From Solemya velum gill symbiont (GTDB lineage Bacteria > Pseudomonadota > Gammaproteobacteria > Chromatiales > Chromatiaceae): DNA of 64,000 nucleotides. Made by a program: the position numbers and the translations under genes. Each line of letters opens with the position of its first letter. The first letter of the stretch is position 1. The stretch covers positions 806,001 to 870,000 of the forward strand of contig NZ_JRAA01000001.1 of the NCBI RefSeq assembly GCF_000787395.1, in the 5' to 3' direction. Positions 9,852 to 21,680 of the stretch are shown here, one piece after another. The notes beneath the pieces were generated by a model that saw only the letters and a program-made list of their open reading frames with translations, searched no databases and had not been told where the DNA came from.

Positions 9852-9868
9852 ATGTACATCCTGTACAT
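9852..9868. promoter_or_regulatory. 17-bp perfect inverted repeat upstream of spoT
   Basis: Two 7-bp arms, ATGTACA and TGTACAT, flank a 3-bp spacer immediately beside the T-run of the rpoZ terminator and about 150 bp upstream of spoT. Symmetry of this size could be an operator half-site pair, but no regulator is identified and it may simply extend the terminator region. Confidence 0.3.
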
Positions 9869-9897
9869 AAAAAAACCGCCACTCAAATGAGTGACGG
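9869..9897 (-). terminator. rho-independent terminator after rpoZ
   Basis: On the minus strand a 10-bp stem (CCGTCACTCA pairing with TGAGTGGCGG, one G-T wobble) is followed by seven T. It lies 34 nt beyond the rpoZ stop and should end the long secE-to-rpoZ transcription block, separating it from spoT. Confidence 0.85.
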
Positions 9898-9930
9898 CTT
9901 GTCAGGATTGTTACGAAAACACCCGATCTG

Positions 9931-10209
9931 TTACATTCCGGCAAGTTCCTCGCCAAGTGCAAAAATTAGGTCTTCCTCGTTGATCTCCTCGGTCACTTCC
10001 TCAACTGCAAGAGCAGCATCAAGTGATTCGTTAGAAACCAACCCCTCTGCGATCTCACGCAGGGCGATAACGGTTGGCTTGTCGTTCTCTTCCGGCAGCA
10101 GCGGCTCAACACCCTCTGACAACTGGCGAGCTCGCCTGGTTGCAAGAAGTACCAGGTCGAAACGGTTATCGACATGCTCAAGGCAGTCTTCTACTGTTAC
10201 ACGTGCCAT
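9931..10209 (-). CDS. rpoZ: RNA polymerase omega subunit
   Basis: Small subunit that helps fold and assemble beta-prime into RNA polymerase. The 92-residue product has the family N-terminus [20 protein letters not shown] and the helix RRARQLSEG, followed by [15 protein letters not shown]. The start codon lies only 3 nt after the rpoC stop, so it should be co-transcribed and probably translationally coupled with the subunit it chaperones. In most gammaproteobacteria rpoZ follows gmk and precedes spoT; here the spoT neighbour is kept, but gmk has been replaced by rpoC. A strong terminator follows the gene. Confidence 0.96.
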   Translation of the reverse strand: MARVTVEDCLEHVDNRFDLVLLATRRARQLSEGVEPLLPEENDKPTVIALREIAEGLVSNESLDAALAVEEVTEEINEEDLIFALGEELAGM

Positions 10210-10212
10210 TGG

Positions 10213-13200
10213 TTATTCTCCTGTGCCTTTTTCATCAGACTCTTCGGAAACGCTGAGCGCCTCCTTGATTGCCGCCTCGACTTCCTGCGCCGCAAGCGTT
10301 GTATCGACTTCAGTCTCTTCTACCACGCGGTTATCTTTGCGAGTCCTGTGATAGGAGAGGCCTGTTCCCGCAGGAACCAGGCGACCAACGATAACATTCT
10401 CCTTGAGGCCGACAAGATCATCAGATGCACCGCGAACGGCTGCTTCCGTGAGTACTCGTGTGGTCTCCTGGAAAGATGCTGCAGAGATGAAAGACTCTGT
10501 TGCCAGCGATGCCTTGGTAATACCAAGCAGTACCGGATCATAGAGTGCAGGCTGCTTACCTTCTGCAACCAGCTTCTCGTTAGCTTCAAGTACGCGTGAA
10601 CGCTCTGCCTGTTCGCCCTTGATAAAGCGTGAATCTCCGGAGTCGGTAATCTCAACCTTACGCAGCATCTGGCGAATGATGACCTCGATGTGCTTGTCGT
10701 TGATTTTTACACCCTGCAGACGGTAGACGTCCTGAATCTCCTTAACCAGGTATTCAGCAAGATCTGTGACTCCACGCAGGCGCAGAATGTCGTGCGGTAC
10801 GAGTTCGCCATCAGCAATAATCTCACCACGTTCAACATGCTCACCCTCGAACACATCAATACGACGCCATTTCGGGATCAGTGTCTCGGTTGTTTCACCG
10901 TTCTGATCAGTGATGACCAGGCGCTGCTTACCCTTGGTCTCCTTGCCGAAACCGATGGTTCCGGAAGACTCAGCAAGAATCGCAGGCTCTTTCGGTTTAC
11001 GTGCCTCGAAGAGGTCAGCAACACGTGGAAGACCACCCGTGATATCACGAGTCTTGGAAGATTCCTGCGGGATACGTGCAAGGGTGTCACCAATCTTAAC
11101 CGCGGCACCATCCTTAACGCTAACAACCGAACCTGACGGCAGGAAGTAGGAAGCCGGAATATTGGTATGTGCAATATTGACGTCCTTACCCTTGTCGTCG
11201 ACCAGTTTCACCATCGGACGCAGATCTTTGCCTGCAGCCGGACGCGCTTTCGGATCGATAACTTCAAGTGACTTCAGACCGGTAATGTCGTCAGTACGGC
11301 TTGCAACTGTGACGCCTTCGACAAAATCGACGAACTGCAGAATACCGGCAACCTCGGTAATAACCGGATGCGTATGCGGATCCCATGTTGCAATCAGTGC
11401 ACCGCCTTCGATTTCCGATCCATCCTTGACCAGCAAGGTGGCACCGTATGGCAGCTTGTAGCGCTCACGCTCACGACCAAGCTCGTCAAGTACGTGGACT
11501 TCACCGGAACGCGAGGTAACAACCTGGTTACCTGACTCCTGCTCAACATACTCGAGGTCACTGTAGCGAACCTTACCGCCATTCTTGGCGTCGATGCTGT
11601 TCGCAGCAGCAGCTCGTGATGCAGCACCACCGATGTGGAAGGTACGCATGGTCAGCTGGGTTCCCGGCTCACCGATACTCTGTGCAGCGATAACACCAAC
11701 AGCCTCACCGGTATTGACCTGGTGTCCGCGTGCGAGGTCACGTCCATAACACTGGGAGCAGACGCCGACGCGTGCATCACAAGTGATTGCAGAACGTACC
11801 CACACCTGGTCGACACCGTTATGGTCGAGCGTATCGACCCAGCGCTCATCAAGCAGCGTGCCGGCTTCACACAACAGCTCTTCAGTTGTTGGATGATAGA
11901 TATGCTGTGACACGACACGACCGAGGATACGCTCACGCAGTGGTTCGACAACGTCACCACCCTCGATGATCGGAATCATCAGGATGCCGTTTTCTGTTCC
12001 ACAATCATCCTCGAGGATAACCATGTCCTGTGCAACGTCGACGAGACGACGTGTCAGGTAACCGGAGTTCGCAGTTTTCAGGGCGGTATCCGCAAGACCC
12101 TTACGAGCACCGTGAGTTGAAATAAAGTACTGCAGGATATCGAGACCTTCACGGAAGTTTGCCGTGATTGGCGTTTCAATGATTGAGCCGTCCGGCTTGG
12201 CCATCAGGCCACGCATACCGGCAAGCTGACGAATCTGAGCTGCCGAACCACGAGCACCGGAATCGGCCATCATGAAGATCGAGTTGAACGAGTTCTGTTC
12301 AACGTCTTTGCCTTCAGCATCGGTAACAGTCTCTTTACCGAGCTTGGTCATCATCGCCTTGGCAACCTGGTCGTTGGTATGTGACCAGATATCGATAACC
12401 TTGTTGTAACGCTCGCCCTGGGTAACAAGACCTGATGCGTACTGATTCTGAATCTCCTTAACCTCTGCTTCTGCAGACGCAAGAATACTCTCTTTCTCTG
12501 GCGGAACCACCATGTCGTTTGAACAGATGGAAACAGCCGCGCGGGTTGCATAACGGTAACCCGTGTACATCAGCTGGTCAGCAAAAATAACTGTCTCTTT
12601 CAGTCCGACACGACGATAGCAGGCGTTGACCAGGCCGGATATGGCGCGCTTGCCAAGCTCCTTGTTCATCAGTTCGAAAGAGAGCCCTTCAGGCAGGATT
12701 TCTGCAAGCAGTGCACGACCGACTGTTGTATCGATAATGGTCGTGGTGGTTTCGCTATCACCATCGTCATCATTAATCGTCTGGGTAATACGAACCTTGA
12801 CCTTGGCCTGCAGGTCGGCATTTCCTGAATCATAAGCGCGACGCACTTCATGAATATCAGAGAAGACCATGCCTTCACCCTTGGCATTAACTCTTTCGCG
12901 GGTCATGTAATAGAGACCCAGGACCACGTCCTGTGAAGGAACGATGATCGGCTCACCATTCGCAGGCGAGAGAATGTTGTTGGTCGACATCATCAACGAG
13001 CGCGCTTCGAGCTGTGCTTCCAGCGACAGGGGTACGTGTACCGCCATCTGGTCACCGTCAAAGTCGGCGTTGAACGCGGTACAGACGAGTGGGTGCAGCT
13101 GAATCGCCTTGCCCTCGATCAGAACCGGCTCAAATGCCTGGATACCGAGACGGTGAAGTGTTGGTGCACGGTTGAGCATGACCGGGTGCTCGCGGATAAC

Positions 13201-14439
13201 CTCTTCAAGGATATCCCAAACTTCCGGATCACCACGTTCAACCATCTTCTTGGCAGCCTTGATGGTGTTGGCAAGTCCACGCCACTGCAGCTTGCTGAAG
13301 ATAAATGGCTTGAACAGTTCCAGTGCCATCTTCTTCGGAATACCACACTGGTGCAGGCGCAGTGTCGGGCCGGTTACGATAACCGAACGGCCAGAGTAGT
13401 CGACACGCTTACCAAGCAGGTTCTGACGGAAGCGACCCTGCTTGCCCTTGATCATGTCTGCAAGCGATTTCAACGGACGCTTGTTTGAACCTGTAATGGC
13501 ACGGCCACGACGGCCATTGTCGAGCAGCGCGTCGACAGATTCCTGCAACATGCGCTTTTCGTTACGTACGATGATATCCGGAGCCATCAGCTCAAGCAGT
13601 CGCTTGAGACGGTTGTTACGGTTGATAACACGACGATAAAGATCGTTGAGATCAGATGTTGCGAAGCGGCCGCCATCGAGCGGTACCAGTGGACGCAGTT
13701 CAGGTGGCAGTACTGGCAGTACTTTCAGGATCATCCACTCGGGACGGTTACCTGAACTCTGCAGGGACTCAAGCAGCTTGAGACGCTTGCTGAGCTTCTT
13801 GATCTTGGTCTCGGACTTGGTCGCGCCCATCTCTTCGCGCATGCGATCGATCTCTTTGGAGATATCGATAGTGCGCAGCAGTTCGAAAACGGCCTCGGCA
13901 CCCATGCGAGCGTCGAATTCGTCAGCATACTCTTCGACTGCTTCAATGTACTGCTCATCAGAGAGCATCTGGTTGCGCTCGAGCATGGTCATGCCCGGCT
14001 CGATTACCACGTATGACTCGAAGTAGAGTACGCGCTCGATATCCTTCAGCGTCATGTCCAGCAGCAGACCGATACGTGATGGCAGCGACTTCAGGAACCA
14101 GATGTGTGCACAGGGCGCAGCCAGTTCGATATGTCCCATACGCTCACGACGTACTTTTGACAGCGTGACTTCAACGCCACACTTCTCACACACCACACCG
14201 CGGTGCTTGAGACGCTTGTACTTTCCGCACAGGCACTCGTAGTCATTGACCGGGCCAAAAATCTTGGCACAGAAAAGACCGTCGCGCTCCGGCTTGAAGG
14301 TACGGTAGTTGATTGTTTCAGGTTTTTTGACCTCTCCGTATGACCACGAACGGATCATCTCCGGAGACGCCAGGCCAATGCGGATTGCATCAAACTCTTC
14401 TACCTGGTCCTGTTTCAGGACATTCAGCAAATCTTTCAC
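10213..14439 (-). CDS. rpoC: RNA polymerase beta-prime subunit
   Basis: Catalytic subunit of RNA polymerase, 1408 residues, close to the usual proteobacterial length. The active-site loop [15 protein letters not shown] holds the three magnesium-binding aspartates. The N-terminal zinc site appears as [19 protein letters not shown], and the second zinc cluster as [18 protein letters not shown] chose GTG at 14439, giving the family start [12 protein letters not shown], over a longer open frame from 14565. The GTG has a GGGAG site 7 nt upstream, the extension would overlap rpoB, and the extra residues look unlike any RpoC. It follows rpoB after 19 nt and is followed by rpoZ after 3 nt. Confidence 0.98.
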   Translation of the reverse strand: MKDLLNVLKQDQVEEFDAIRIGLASPEMIRSWSYGEVKKPETINYRTFKPERDGLFCAKIFGPVNDYECLCGKYKRLKHRGVVCEKCGVEVTLSKVRRERMGHIELAAPCAHIWFLKSLPSRIGLLLDMTLKDIERVLYFESYVVIEPGMTMLERNQMLSDEQYIEAVEEYADEFDARMGAEAVFELLRTIDISKEIDRMREEMGATKSETKIKKLSKRLKLLESLQSSGNRPEWMILKVLPVLPPELRPLVPLDGGRFATSDLNDLYRRVINRNNRLKRLLELMAPDIIVRNEKRMLQESVDALLDNGRRGRAITGSNKRPLKSLADMIKGKQGRFRQNLLGKRVDYSGRSVIVTGPTLRLHQCGIPKKMALELFKPFIFSKLQWRGLANTIKAAKKMVERGDPEVWDILEEVIREHPVMLNRAPTLHRLGIQAFEPVLIEGKAIQLHPLVCTAFNADFDGDQMAVHVPLSLEAQLEARSLMMSTNNILSPANGEPIIVPSQDVVLGLYYMTRERVNAKGEGMVFSDIHEVRRAYDSGNADLQAKVKVRITQTINDDDGDSETTTTIIDTTVGRALLAEILPEGLSFELMNKELGKRAISGLVNACYRRVGLKETVIFADQLMYTGYRYATRAAVSICSNDMVVPPEKESILASAEAEVKEIQNQYASGLVTQGERYNKVIDIWSHTNDQVAKAMMTKLGKETVTDAEGKDVEQNSFNSIFMMADSGARGSAAQIRQLAGMRGLMAKPDGSIIETPITANFREGLDILQYFISTHGARKGLADTALKTANSGYLTRRLVDVAQDMVILEDDCGTENGILMIPIIEGGDVVEPLRERILGRVVSQHIYHPTTEELLCEAGTLLDERWVDTLDHNGVDQVWVRSAITCDARVGVCSQCYGRDLARGHQVNTGEAVGVIAAQSIGEPGTQLTMRTFHIGGAASRAAAANSIDAKNGGKVRYSDLEYVEQESGNQVVTSRSGEVHVLDELGRERERYKLPYGATLLVKDGSEIEGGALIATWDPHTHPVITEVAGILQFVDFVEGVTVASRTDDITGLKSLEVIDPKARPAAGKDLRPMVKLVDDKGKDVNIAHTNIPASYFLPSGSVVSVKDGAAVKIGDTLARIPQESSKTRDITGGLPRVADLFEARKPKEPAILAESSGTIGFGKETKGKQRLVITDQNGETTETLIPKWRRIDVFEGEHVERGEIIADGELVPHDILRLRGVTDLAEYLVKEIQDVYRLQGVKINDKHIEVIIRQMLRKVEITDSGDSRFIKGEQAERSRVLEANEKLVAEGKQPALYDPVLLGITKASLATESFISAASFQETTRVLTEAAVRGASDDLVGLKENVIVGRLVPAGTGLSYHRTRKDNRVVEETEVDTTLAAQEVEAAIKEALSVSEESDEKGTGE

Positions 14440-14458
14440 AATTGATCTCCCGGCGTGA

Positions 14459-17400
14459 TTACTCTTGTTCCAGCTCGATATTGATACCGAGTGAACGGAT
14501 CTCTTTAACAAGGACATTGAAGGATTCCGGCATACCCGGCTCCATGCGATGATCGCCATCGACAATATTCTTATAGATACGTGTACGTCCGTTGACGTCG
14601 TCCGACTTGACCGTCAGCATCTCCTGCAGTGTGTAGGATGCGCCATAGGCCTCGAGTGCCCAGACCTCCATCTCACCGAAGCGCTGGCCACCGAACTGTG
14701 CTTTACCACCAAGTGGCTGCTGGGTAACCAGGCTGTACGGACCGGTTGAACGTGCATGCATCTTGTCATCAACCAGGTGGTTGAGTTTCAGCATGTACAT
14801 GTAGCCAACAGTGACCGGACGTTCAAATTCTTCACCTGTGCGACCGTCGGTGAGAGTCATCTGACCACTCTCCGGCAGACCTGCAAGTTTCAGCATGCCG
14901 CGGATCTCATCCTCGTGCGCACCGTCGAATACAGGTGTCGCCATTGGTACACCACCACGCAGGTTGCCGGCCATCTCGAAAATCTCGTCATCACTGAAGC
15001 TGTCGAGGTCTTCTTTCTTGCCACTGGTGTTGTATACCTTGTCGAGGAATCCACGTACTTCACTGGCATTCTTCTGTGCATCAAGCATCTCGCCGATTCT
15101 GTCACCAAGTCCCTTGGCAGCAAAACCGAGATGGGTCTCAAGTACCTGTCCGATATTCATTCTAGACGGTACACCCAGCGGGTTGAGTACGATATCGACA
15201 GGAGTACCATTCTCGTCGAAAGGCATATCCTCGACCGGAACAACCTTCGAAATAACACCTTTGTTACCGTGGCGTCCCGCCATCTTGTCACCTGGCTGGA
15301 TACGACGCTTGACGGCTACATAGACCTTAACCATCTTCTGTACGCCTGGAGCCAGGTCATCACCGGTTGTCAGCTTGAGGCGCTTCTCTTCAAACTTTTC
15401 GCGATAGTCTTCACGCTGCTTCTTGACCTGCTCTGCAACCATCTCGAGTTGCTTGGCAGCACCTTCGTTGTGCAACCTGATTTCGAGCCACTGATCCTGC
15501 TCCAGCTCTGCGAGATACGCCTTGGTGACCTTGGTGCCCTTCTTGATCTTGTTTGGACCGCCATCAGCAACCTTTCCGATCAACATCTTCTCAACACGTG
15601 CGAAGGTGTCGAGTTCCATAATGCGCAACTGGTCGTTGAGGTTCTGGCGGACACGTTCGAGTTCGGCTTCTTCGATCTCCAGTGCACGTGCATCTTTCTC
15701 GACGCCGTCACGGGTAAAGACCTGTACATCGATAACGGTTCCGCTGATGCTTGATGGAACACGCAGTGAAGTATCTTTAACATCAGATGCCTTCTCACCG
15801 AAGATTGCACGCAGCAGTTTCTCTTCCGGAGTCAGCTGGGTTTCACCTTTCGGCGTAACCTTACCGACCAGGATGTCGCCATCCTTGACCTCGGCACCGA
15901 TGAATACAATTCCTGACTCATCAAGGCGGCCGAGTGCAGACTCACCGACATTCGGGATATCCGCTGTAATCTCTTCTGAACCCAGCTTGGTATCACGCGC
16001 CATGCAGGTCAGTTCTTCGATATGAATCGTGGTAAAACGATCTTCCTCGACGACACGCTCCGAAATCAGGATGGAGTCCTCGAAGTTGTAGCCGTTCCAC
16101 GGCATGAAAGCGACTCGCAGGTTCTGACCCAGTGCCAGCTCGCCCTTGTCTGTTGACGGGCCGTCGGCAAGTACGTCACCACGTGAAATCTGATCACCGG
16201 TACGTACCAGTGGACGCTGGTTGATACAGGTGTTCTGGTTTGAACGCATGTACTTGGTCAGGCTGTAGATATCAACGCCTGACTCACCAGCAATCGCCTC
16301 GTCGTCATTAACACGAATAACGATACGCATTGCATCAACTGACTCGACATGACCGCCGCGACTAGCAACCACACCAACACCCGAGTCGATGGCAACAACA
16401 CGCTCGATTCCTGTACCGACCAGTGGCTTGTCTGCCTTCAGGGTTGGTACTGCCTGGCGTTGCATGTTTGAACCCATCAATGCACGGTTTGCGTCATCGT
16501 GCTCGAGGAATGGGATCAGTGCCGCAGCAACAGATACGATCTGTTTCGGCGATACGTCCATGTACTCGATTTTATCTGGTGTCGAGAGTGTAAATTCGTT
16601 CTGGAAACGGCATGAGACAAGCTCTTCCGTCAGCGCACCCTTGTCACTCAGCACGGCGTTCGCCTGTGCGATCATGTAGCGACTCTCTTCGATTGCGGAG
16701 AGATAATCAATGTCATCAGTGACCTTGCCATCCTTGACAACACGGTACGGAGTCTCGAGAAAACCATAGTCATTGGTACGCGAATAGACTGCGAGCGAGT
16801 TGATCAGACCAATGTTCGGTCCTTCAGGAGTCTCGATCGGGCATACACGACCATAGTGGGTTGGATGCACATCGCGCACCTCAAAGCCTGCACGCTCACG
16901 TGCCAGACCGCCCGGGCCCAGTGCAGAAACACGACGCTTGTGCGTGATCTCAGACAGCGGGTTGTTCTGGTCCATAAACTGTGACAGCTGGCTTGAACCG
17001 AAGAACTCCTTGATTGCAGCCGAAACCGGCTTGGAGTTAATCATCTCCTGCGGCATCAGGCCTTCACTCTCTGCGAGGCTGAGACGCTCCTTGACCGCAC
17101 GCTCGACACGTACGAGGCCAACGCGGAACTGGTTTTCTGCCATCTCGCCGACACTACGGATACGACGGTTACCGAGGTGATCGATGTCATCGACCATGCC
17201 GTTGCCGTTACGAATATCGATCAGTGTCTTGAGGACTTCGACGATATCCTCATTTGAGAGAACGCCCGAACCTTCAGATTCTTCACGACCGAGACGACGG
17301 TTGAATTTCATGCGACCGACCGCTGAAAGGTCATAGCGATCAGGTGAGAAGAAGAGGTTGTCGAACAGGTTCTCGGCTGCGTCTTTTGTTGGCGGCTCGC

Positions 17401-18532
17401 CCGGACGCATCATGCGATAGATCTCAACCTGGGCAGCAAGCTTGCTGTCGGTTGGGTCTATACGCAAGGTATCAGACAGGAAAGGACCGTGGTCAAGATC
17501 GTTGGTGAAGAGAGTCTTGATCTCTTTAACACCATTCTCGATCATCGCCTCGACCATCTCTTCTGTAATCTCGTCATTGACGTTAACCAGGATTTCACCT
17601 GTCTCCTTGTCAACCACGTCATGCGCGATCGTACGACCGACAAGGTAGTTGAGAGGCACGTCCAGCTTGGTGATGCCTGCCTTGTCGAGTTCATTGATGT
17701 GGCGCTGGGTAATACGGCGACCGGCTTCAACCAGTACCTTGCTCTTGATCTTTATATCAAGATCGAGGGTTTCACCACGCAGACGCGCAGGAACCAGGTC
17801 GGCAGTCAGACCCTTCTTTGACAGATTGAAAGTATCTGTCTCGAAGAACATATCGATCATTTCGCTTGTTTCGTAACCGAGTGCACGCAGCAGAATGGTT
17901 GCTGGCAGCTTGCGACGACGGTCGATACGGACGAAAACACAATCCTTCGGATCAAATTCGAAATCGAGCCATGAGCCACGGTATGGAATCACGCGTGCAG
18001 AAAAGAGCAGCTTGCCCGAAGAATGGGTCTTGCCCTTGTCATGGTCGAAGAAAACGCCAGGCGAACGGTGCAACTGGGAGACGATAACACGCTCGGTACC
18101 ATTGATAACAAAGGTGCCGGTATCAGTCATCAGAGGCATTTCGCCCATGTAGATTTCCTGCTCGCGAACCTCTTTTACACGGTTCTTCTCTTTGCTTTCC
18201 TTGTCGTAGATGACGAGCTTGACGAGCACACGCAATGGTGCAGCGTAGGTCGAACCACGCAGCTGACATTCGCGCACATCGAATGGCGGCTCGCCGAGAC
18301 GGTAATTGACGTACTCGAGAACAGCACTGCCTGAATAACTCTCGATTGGAAAGACAGACTTGAAAGCTGCATGAAGACCTTTGTCATCACGCTCGTCGGG
18401 ATTCGCATCAAACTGAAGAAAATCACGGTATGAGTCTATCTGGGTAGCCAAAAGAAATGGCACTTGCAGAATACTTTCCTGCTTGCCAAAGTCTTTACGG
18501 ATACGCTTCTTTTCTGTGAAACTGTACGCCAT
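14459..18532 (-). CDS. rpoB: RNA polymerase beta subunit
   Basis: The 1357-residue beta subunit of RNA polymerase, with the family start [18 protein letters not shown]. The rifampicin region is recognisable as [22 protein letters not shown] followed by [14 protein letters not shown], with the residues expected of a rifampicin-sensitive wild type. The C-terminal half shows [21 protein letters not shown] and the terminal clamp segment [19 protein letters not shown]. It sits in the canonical rplJL-rpoBC order. The 183 bp between rplL and rpoB hold an attenuator-like hairpin, as in other proteobacteria, where partial termination sets the ratio of ribosomal stalk protein to polymerase. Confidence 0.99.
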   Translation of the reverse strand: MAYSFTEKKRIRKDFGKQESILQVPFLLATQIDSYRDFLQFDANPDERDDKGLHAAFKSVFPIESYSGSAVLEYVNYRLGEPPFDVRECQLRGSTYAAPLRVLVKLVIYDKESKEKNRVKEVREQEIYMGEMPLMTDTGTFVINGTERVIVSQLHRSPGVFFDHDKGKTHSSGKLLFSARVIPYRGSWLDFEFDPKDCVFVRIDRRRKLPATILLRALGYETSEMIDMFFETDTFNLSKKGLTADLVPARLRGETLDLDIKIKSKVLVEAGRRITQRHINELDKAGITKLDVPLNYLVGRTIAHDVVDKETGEILVNVNDEITEEMVEAMIENGVKEIKTLFTNDLDHGPFLSDTLRIDPTDSKLAAQVEIYRMMRPGEPPTKDAAENLFDNLFFSPDRYDLSAVGRMKFNRRLGREESEGSGVLSNEDIVEVLKTLIDIRNGNGMVDDIDHLGNRRIRSVGEMAENQFRVGLVRVERAVKERLSLAESEGLMPQEMINSKPVSAAIKEFFGSSQLSQFMDQNNPLSEITHKRRVSALGPGGLARERAGFEVRDVHPTHYGRVCPIETPEGPNIGLINSLAVYSRTNDYGFLETPYRVVKDGKVTDDIDYLSAIEESRYMIAQANAVLSDKGALTEELVSCRFQNEFTLSTPDKIEYMDVSPKQIVSVAAALIPFLEHDDANRALMGSNMQRQAVPTLKADKPLVGTGIERVVAIDSGVGVVASRGGHVESVDAMRIVIRVNDDEAIAGESGVDIYSLTKYMRSNQNTCINQRPLVRTGDQISRGDVLADGPSTDKGELALGQNLRVAFMPWNGYNFEDSILISERVVEEDRFTTIHIEELTCMARDTKLGSEEITADIPNVGESALGRLDESGIVFIGAEVKDGDILVGKVTPKGETQLTPEEKLLRAIFGEKASDVKDTSLRVPSSISGTVIDVQVFTRDGVEKDARALEIEEAELERVRQNLNDQLRIMELDTFARVEKMLIGKVADGGPNKIKKGTKVTKAYLAELEQDQWLEIRLHNEGAAKQLEMVAEQVKKQREDYREKFEEKRLKLTTGDDLAPGVQKMVKVYVAVKRRIQPGDKMAGRHGNKGVISKVVPVEDMPFDENGTPVDIVLNPLGVPSRMNIGQVLETHLGFAAKGLGDRIGEMLDAQKNASEVRGFLDKVYNTSGKKEDLDSFSDDEIFEMAGNLRGGVPMATPVFDGAHEDEIRGMLKLAGLPESGQMTLTDGRTGEEFERPVTVGYMYMLKLNHLVDDKMHARSTGPYSLVTQQPLGGKAQFGGQRFGEMEVWALEAYGASYTLQEMLTVKSDDVNGRTRIYKNIVDGDHRMEPGMPESFNVLVKEIRSLGINIELEQE

Positions 18533-18647
18533 CTTTTCCGTCCCTCGGGATTATTCGGAACACTCCCGCATTGCGGGAAACCACTGGGCTTTCGCCCGTC
18601 ATATCGCCGGCGGATCACGCCGGACTATATGCCAATTCAGAAGCGGG

Positions 18648-18677
18648 AAAAGGCCGGTGACCTTCCGGTCACCAGCC
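18648..18677 (-). terminator. rplL-rpoB attenuator hairpin
   Basis: On the minus strand an 11-bp stem (GGCTGGTGACC with GGTCACCGGCC, one wobble, GGAA loop) is followed by TTTT. It lies 38 nt beyond the rplL stop and 116 nt before rpoB. The short T-run suggests partial rather than full termination, fitting an attenuator between ribosomal protein and RNA polymerase genes. Confidence 0.7.
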
Positions 18678-18715
18678 TGTCCGCTCAAGAGTCGGCAAAC
18701 TTACCGTACAAGATC

Positions 18716-19087
18716 TTACTTGATCTCTACGGTAGCGCCTGCTTCTTCGAGCTGCTTCTTGAGGTCTTCTGCTTCGGCCTTCTCGACGCCTTCTTTCAGC
18801 GGAGTGGGTGCACTCTCTACTGCTTCTTTGGCTTCTTTCAGACCCAGACCTGTTACGCCGCGGACTGCCTTGATAACGGCAACTTTGTTGTCGCCGAAAC
18901 CAGTCAGAACTACGTCGAATTCAGTCTGTTCTTCTGCAGCAGCGCCACCTTCGGCACCAGGTGCAGCAACAGCAACTGCTGCAGCGGCAGCAGAAACACC
19001 AAACTTCTCTTCCATTGCTTCGATGAGCTCAACAACTTCCATTACGCTCATGCTGGCAATCGCTTCGAGGATATCTTCTTTACTCAC
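18716..19087 (-). CDS. rplL: 50S ribosomal protein L7/L12
   Basis: The multicopy ribosomal stalk protein that recruits translation GTPases. The 123-residue product has the dimerisation domain ([20 protein letters not shown]), an Ala-rich hinge near residues 35-55, and the C-terminal factor-binding domain with [20 protein letters not shown] and [11 protein letters not shown]. It lies 56 nt downstream of rplJ, whose product anchors it to the ribosome. As is typical for this gene, it is followed by a hairpin before rpoB. Confidence 0.98.
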   Translation of the reverse strand: MSKEDILEAIASMSVMEVVELIEAMEEKFGVSAAAAAVAVAAPGAEGGAAAEEQTEFDVVLTGFGDNKVAVIKAVRGVTGLGLKEAKEAVESAPTPLKEGVEKAEAEDLKKQLEEAGATVEIK

Positions 19088-19143
19088 AATATTTACTCCT
19101 GAATACGCTTCAACACACTAAGGTGAATCAGCCAATTAATCGC

Positions 19144-19671
19144 TTAAGCCGCTTCTTTTGCGTCTTTAACCGCTGCAACGGTGCGTACCAGCTTGCCCGG
19201 GACCTCGTTCATGGTGCGTGCCAGTTTCTCAACTGGTGCTTTCATGACGGCCATCAGCATGCTGACTGCTTCGTCGTAAGTCGGCATTTTTGCCAGGGTT
19301 CCAATCTCGCTCGGATCAAGCATCTGTCCACTAATGGAAACCAGCTTGACTTCAAGTAGATCGTGCTCCTTGGCAAAGTCTTTAATGACGCGAGCAGCAG
19401 AACCAGGATCTTCCTGGGAGAATGCCAGCAGCAGCGGACCGGTAAGGCCTTCCTGCATACATTCAAAATCAGTACCTTCTACGGCACGGCGAGCCAACGT
19501 ATTCTTGACAACACGAAGATAGACACCATTATCACGCGCCTGTTTGCGCAATGCTGTCATCTCGTCAACGCCAAGACCACGGTACTCGGCCGCGATCGCA
19601 GAAAATGCACTTCCTGCTACTTCAGCAACTTCGGCGACAATGGCTTTTTTCTGCTCAAGATTAAGAGCCAC
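19144..19671 (-). CDS. rplJ: 50S ribosomal protein L10
   Basis: Ribosomal protein L10, which carries L7/L12 dimers at the stalk base and, as the L10-L12 complex, represses its own messenger. The 175-residue product has the family N-terminus MALNLEQKKAIVAEV and the block GLGVDEMTALRKQAR, followed by VVKNTLARRAVEG. The start is GTG at 19671, supported by a strong AGGAGGT site 5 nt upstream. The 255-nt leader between rplA and this gene is the expected site of L10 autoregulation. Confidence 0.97.
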   Translation of the reverse strand: MALNLEQKKAIVAEVAEVAGSAFSAIAAEYRGLGVDEMTALRKQARDNGVYLRVVKNTLARRAVEGTDFECMQEGLTGPLLLAFSQEDPGSAARVIKDFAKEHDLLEVKLVSISGQMLDPSEIGTLAKMPTYDEAVSMLMAVMKAPVEKLARTMNEVPGKLVRTVAAVKDAKEAA

Positions 19672-19926
19672 TAGTCACCTCCTGACTACGGTGGAATCAA
19701 TGATTCCGTTAAACAAATTCAACCCGGCAAATGCCAAGTTGACGTTAACGTGACCGCTATCAGGTTTTCTGGTCGTAACCAGGGTATCCTGACATGGCCC
19801 GTCTGCGCGGGAAATTAAGCAGCAATCGCTTGCCGCACCTGCGGTCTTTGACGGCCACGACCGGTAAACCGGTCATTGCCACAAAGTTCTTTTTTCAGTG
19901 CACAAATGCACTGGAATTCACAGCTG
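19672..19926 (-). promoter_or_regulatory. rplA-rplJ intergenic region, presumptive L10 leader
   Basis: This 255-nt gap contains no gene. On the minus strand it holds hairpins such as CAGTGCA...TGCACTG and GACCGG...CCGGTC, then a long structured stretch ending in AGGAGGTGACTA before the rplJ GTG. Position and structure fit the known L10 leader, where L10-(L12)4 binds to repress rplJL. The binding motif itself was not folded or aligned here. Confidence 0.5.
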
Positions 19927-20622
19927 TTAGAGGGTTAGAGAGCCCTGGTCCAGCGTAAGACCCGGTCCCATGGTGGTGGAAACCGACATCTTCTTCAAAT
20001 AAATACCCTTTGCAGCACTTGGCTTGGCCTTCTTCAGGTCAACAATCAGTGCTTCAAGGTTCTGCTGCAGCGCGCTCGGTTCGAAATCAACCTTGCCGAT
20101 CGAGCAGTGAATGATGCCGTTCTTGTCGGCACGGAACTGTACCTGGCCAGACTTGGCATTCTTGACCGCTTCTGCGATGTTAGGTGTTACAGTGCCAACT
20201 TTCGGGTTAGGCATCAGGCCGCGTGGACCGAGAATCTGTCCCAGCTGACCAACAACACGCATTGCATCCGGTGAAGCAATGACAACATCAAAATCCATGT
20301 TGCCCTTTTTGACTTCTTCTGCGAGATCATCCATACCAACGATGTCCGCACCGGCTTCTTTAGCAGCATCTGCATTCGGACCCTGGGTAAATACCGCAAC
20401 GCGGACATCTTTACCAGTGCCGTTTGGCAGAATGCTTGATCCACGTACAACCTGGTCAGATTTACGTGCATCGATACCGAGGTTGATTGCAACATCAACA
20501 CTCTCGGAGAATTTGACTGAAGAGAGCTCTTTCAACAGGCTGAATGCTTCTTCAGCAACATAGAATTTGCCGAGCTCAATCTTCTCGTTAATCGCCTTCT
20601 GGCGCTTTGACAGCTTAGCCAT
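19927..20622 (-). CDS. rplA: 50S ribosomal protein L1
   Basis: Ribosomal protein L1, which binds the mobile L1 stalk of 23S rRNA and represses translation of the rplK-rplA messenger. The 231-residue product has the usual length and family blocks: [20 protein letters not shown] at the start, [31 protein letters not shown], and a C-terminus with TMGPGL. It starts directly after the rplK stop with no gap, the standard coupled arrangement. Confidence 0.98.
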   Translation of the reverse strand: MAKLSKRQKAINEKIELGKFYVAEEAFSLLKELSSVKFSESVDVAINLGIDARKSDQVVRGSSILPNGTGKDVRVAVFTQGPNADAAKEAGADIVGMDDLAEEVKKGNMDFDVVIASPDAMRVVGQLGQILGPRGLMPNPKVGTVTPNIAEAVKNAKSGQVQFRADKNGIIHCSIGKVDFEPSALQQNLEALIVDLKKAKPSAAKGIYLKKMSVSTTMGPGLTLDQGSLTL

Positions 20623-21054
20623 TTACACACCCTCCGTGTCGAGACCCATGCTGCGCGCGCTGCCAGCAATAGTACGTACGGCTGCATCCATATCTGCAGC
20701 AGTCAGGTCAGGCATTTTCATGGTCGCAATCTCTTCGAGCTGCGCACGATTGACCTTGCCAACCTTGTTTGTGTTGGGCTCGCCACTGCCAGACTTGATA
20801 CCTGCAGCCTTCTTCAGAAGAACTGCCGCTGGCGGCGTCTTCATGATGAAGGTGAATGAGCGATCAGCGTAAACCGTGATCACTACAGGTACAGGCATGC
20901 CTTTCTCGATACCCTGGGTCTGTGCGTTGAACGCCTTACAGAACTCCATGATATTGACACCGTGCTGACCCAGTGCCGGACCAACAGGTGGACTTGGATT
21001 CGCTTCCTGTGCAGGAACCTGAAGCTTGATATAAGCTTCGATCTTCTTAGCCAT
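20623..21054 (-). CDS. rplK: 50S ribosomal protein L11
   Basis: Ribosomal protein L11 of the GTPase-associated centre, target of thiostrepton and needed for RelA activation. The 143-residue product carries the hallmark proline-rich segment [20 protein letters not shown], the linker with [14 protein letters not shown] and the C-terminal RNA-binding domain ending [19 protein letters not shown] site precedes the ATG. The 91-nt gap to nusG would hold the L11-L1 leader used for autoregulation by L1. Confidence 0.98.
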   Translation of the reverse strand: MAKKIEAYIKLQVPAQEANPSPPVGPALGQHGVNIMEFCKAFNAQTQGIEKGMPVPVVITVYADRSFTFIMKTPPAAVLLKKAAGIKSGSGEPNTNKVGKVNRAQLEEIATMKMPDLTAADMDAAVRTIAGSARSMGLDTEGV

Positions 21055-21145
21055 ATTTTACTCCTGCGGGTAATGACGCAAGGGACTGGTTACCTTTGCT
21101 CCCCGACAATAAATTAAACAACAGCCGTTTAAGGCTGGTTAATGA

Positions 21146-21679
21146 TCAGCTCTTTTCGACCTGACCGAATTCGAGATCCACAGGAGTGGATCGTCCAAAA
21201 ATCATGACAGAAACACGTAAACGGCTCTTGTCGTAGTCGACTTCTTCTACAACACCGCTGAAATCGTTGAACGGACCATCTGTGACACGTACAACTTCGC
21301 CCGCTTCGAACAACACCTTTGGACGCGGCTTGTCGACGCCTTCCTGCACACGCTGCAGAATCGCATCGGCTTCCTTTTCAGTGATCGGTGCAGGACGGTC
21401 TCCCGTTCCACCGATAAAGCCCATTACCTGGGGTACATTCTTCACCAGGTGCCAGGTCTCATCCGTCAGTTCCATGTTCACCAGCACATAACCGGGAAAG
21501 AACTTGCGTTCACTGCGTCGCTGTGACCCGCTGCGCATTTCGACAATCTCTTCTGTCGGGACGAGAATCTCACCAAAGAAATCCTGCATGCCTGCGCGCT
21601 CAATGGCGTCTTCCAGCGAACGTTTGACACGACCTTCATAGCCCGAAAAGGCATGTACAACATACCAATGCTTAGCCAT
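21146..21679 (-). CDS. nusG: transcription termination/antitermination protein NusG
   Basis: Elongation factor that binds RNA polymerase and links it to Rho or to the leading ribosome. The 177-residue product has the N-terminal NGN domain ([20 protein letters not shown] and [13 protein letters not shown]) and the C-terminal KOW domain ([20 protein letters not shown]). I chose the ATG at 21679 because it gives the standard family start and lies 1 nt after the secE stop. The open frame continues upstream into secE, but that extension is not NusG-like. Confidence 0.98.
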   Translation of the reverse strand: MAKHWYVVHAFSGYEGRVKRSLEDAIERAGMQDFFGEILVPTEEIVEMRSGSQRRSERKFFPGYVLVNMELTDETWHLVKNVPQVMGFIGGTGDRPAPITEKEADAILQRVQEGVDKPRPKVLFEAGEVVRVTDGPFNDFSGVVEEVDYDKSRLRVSVMIFGRSTPVDLEFGQVEKS

Positions 21680-21680
21680 A

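Noticed and set aside
14440-14565. N-terminal extension of RpoC by 42 residues
   Set aside because: It would overlap rpoB and its residues look unlike any RpoC; the GTG at 14439 has a ribosome binding site and gives the family N-terminus.
14756-15754. Long plus-strand open frame (332 codons) antisense to rpoB
   Set aside because: It is a shadow of the highly conserved rpoB sequence; no ribosome binding site, family features or neighbours support it.
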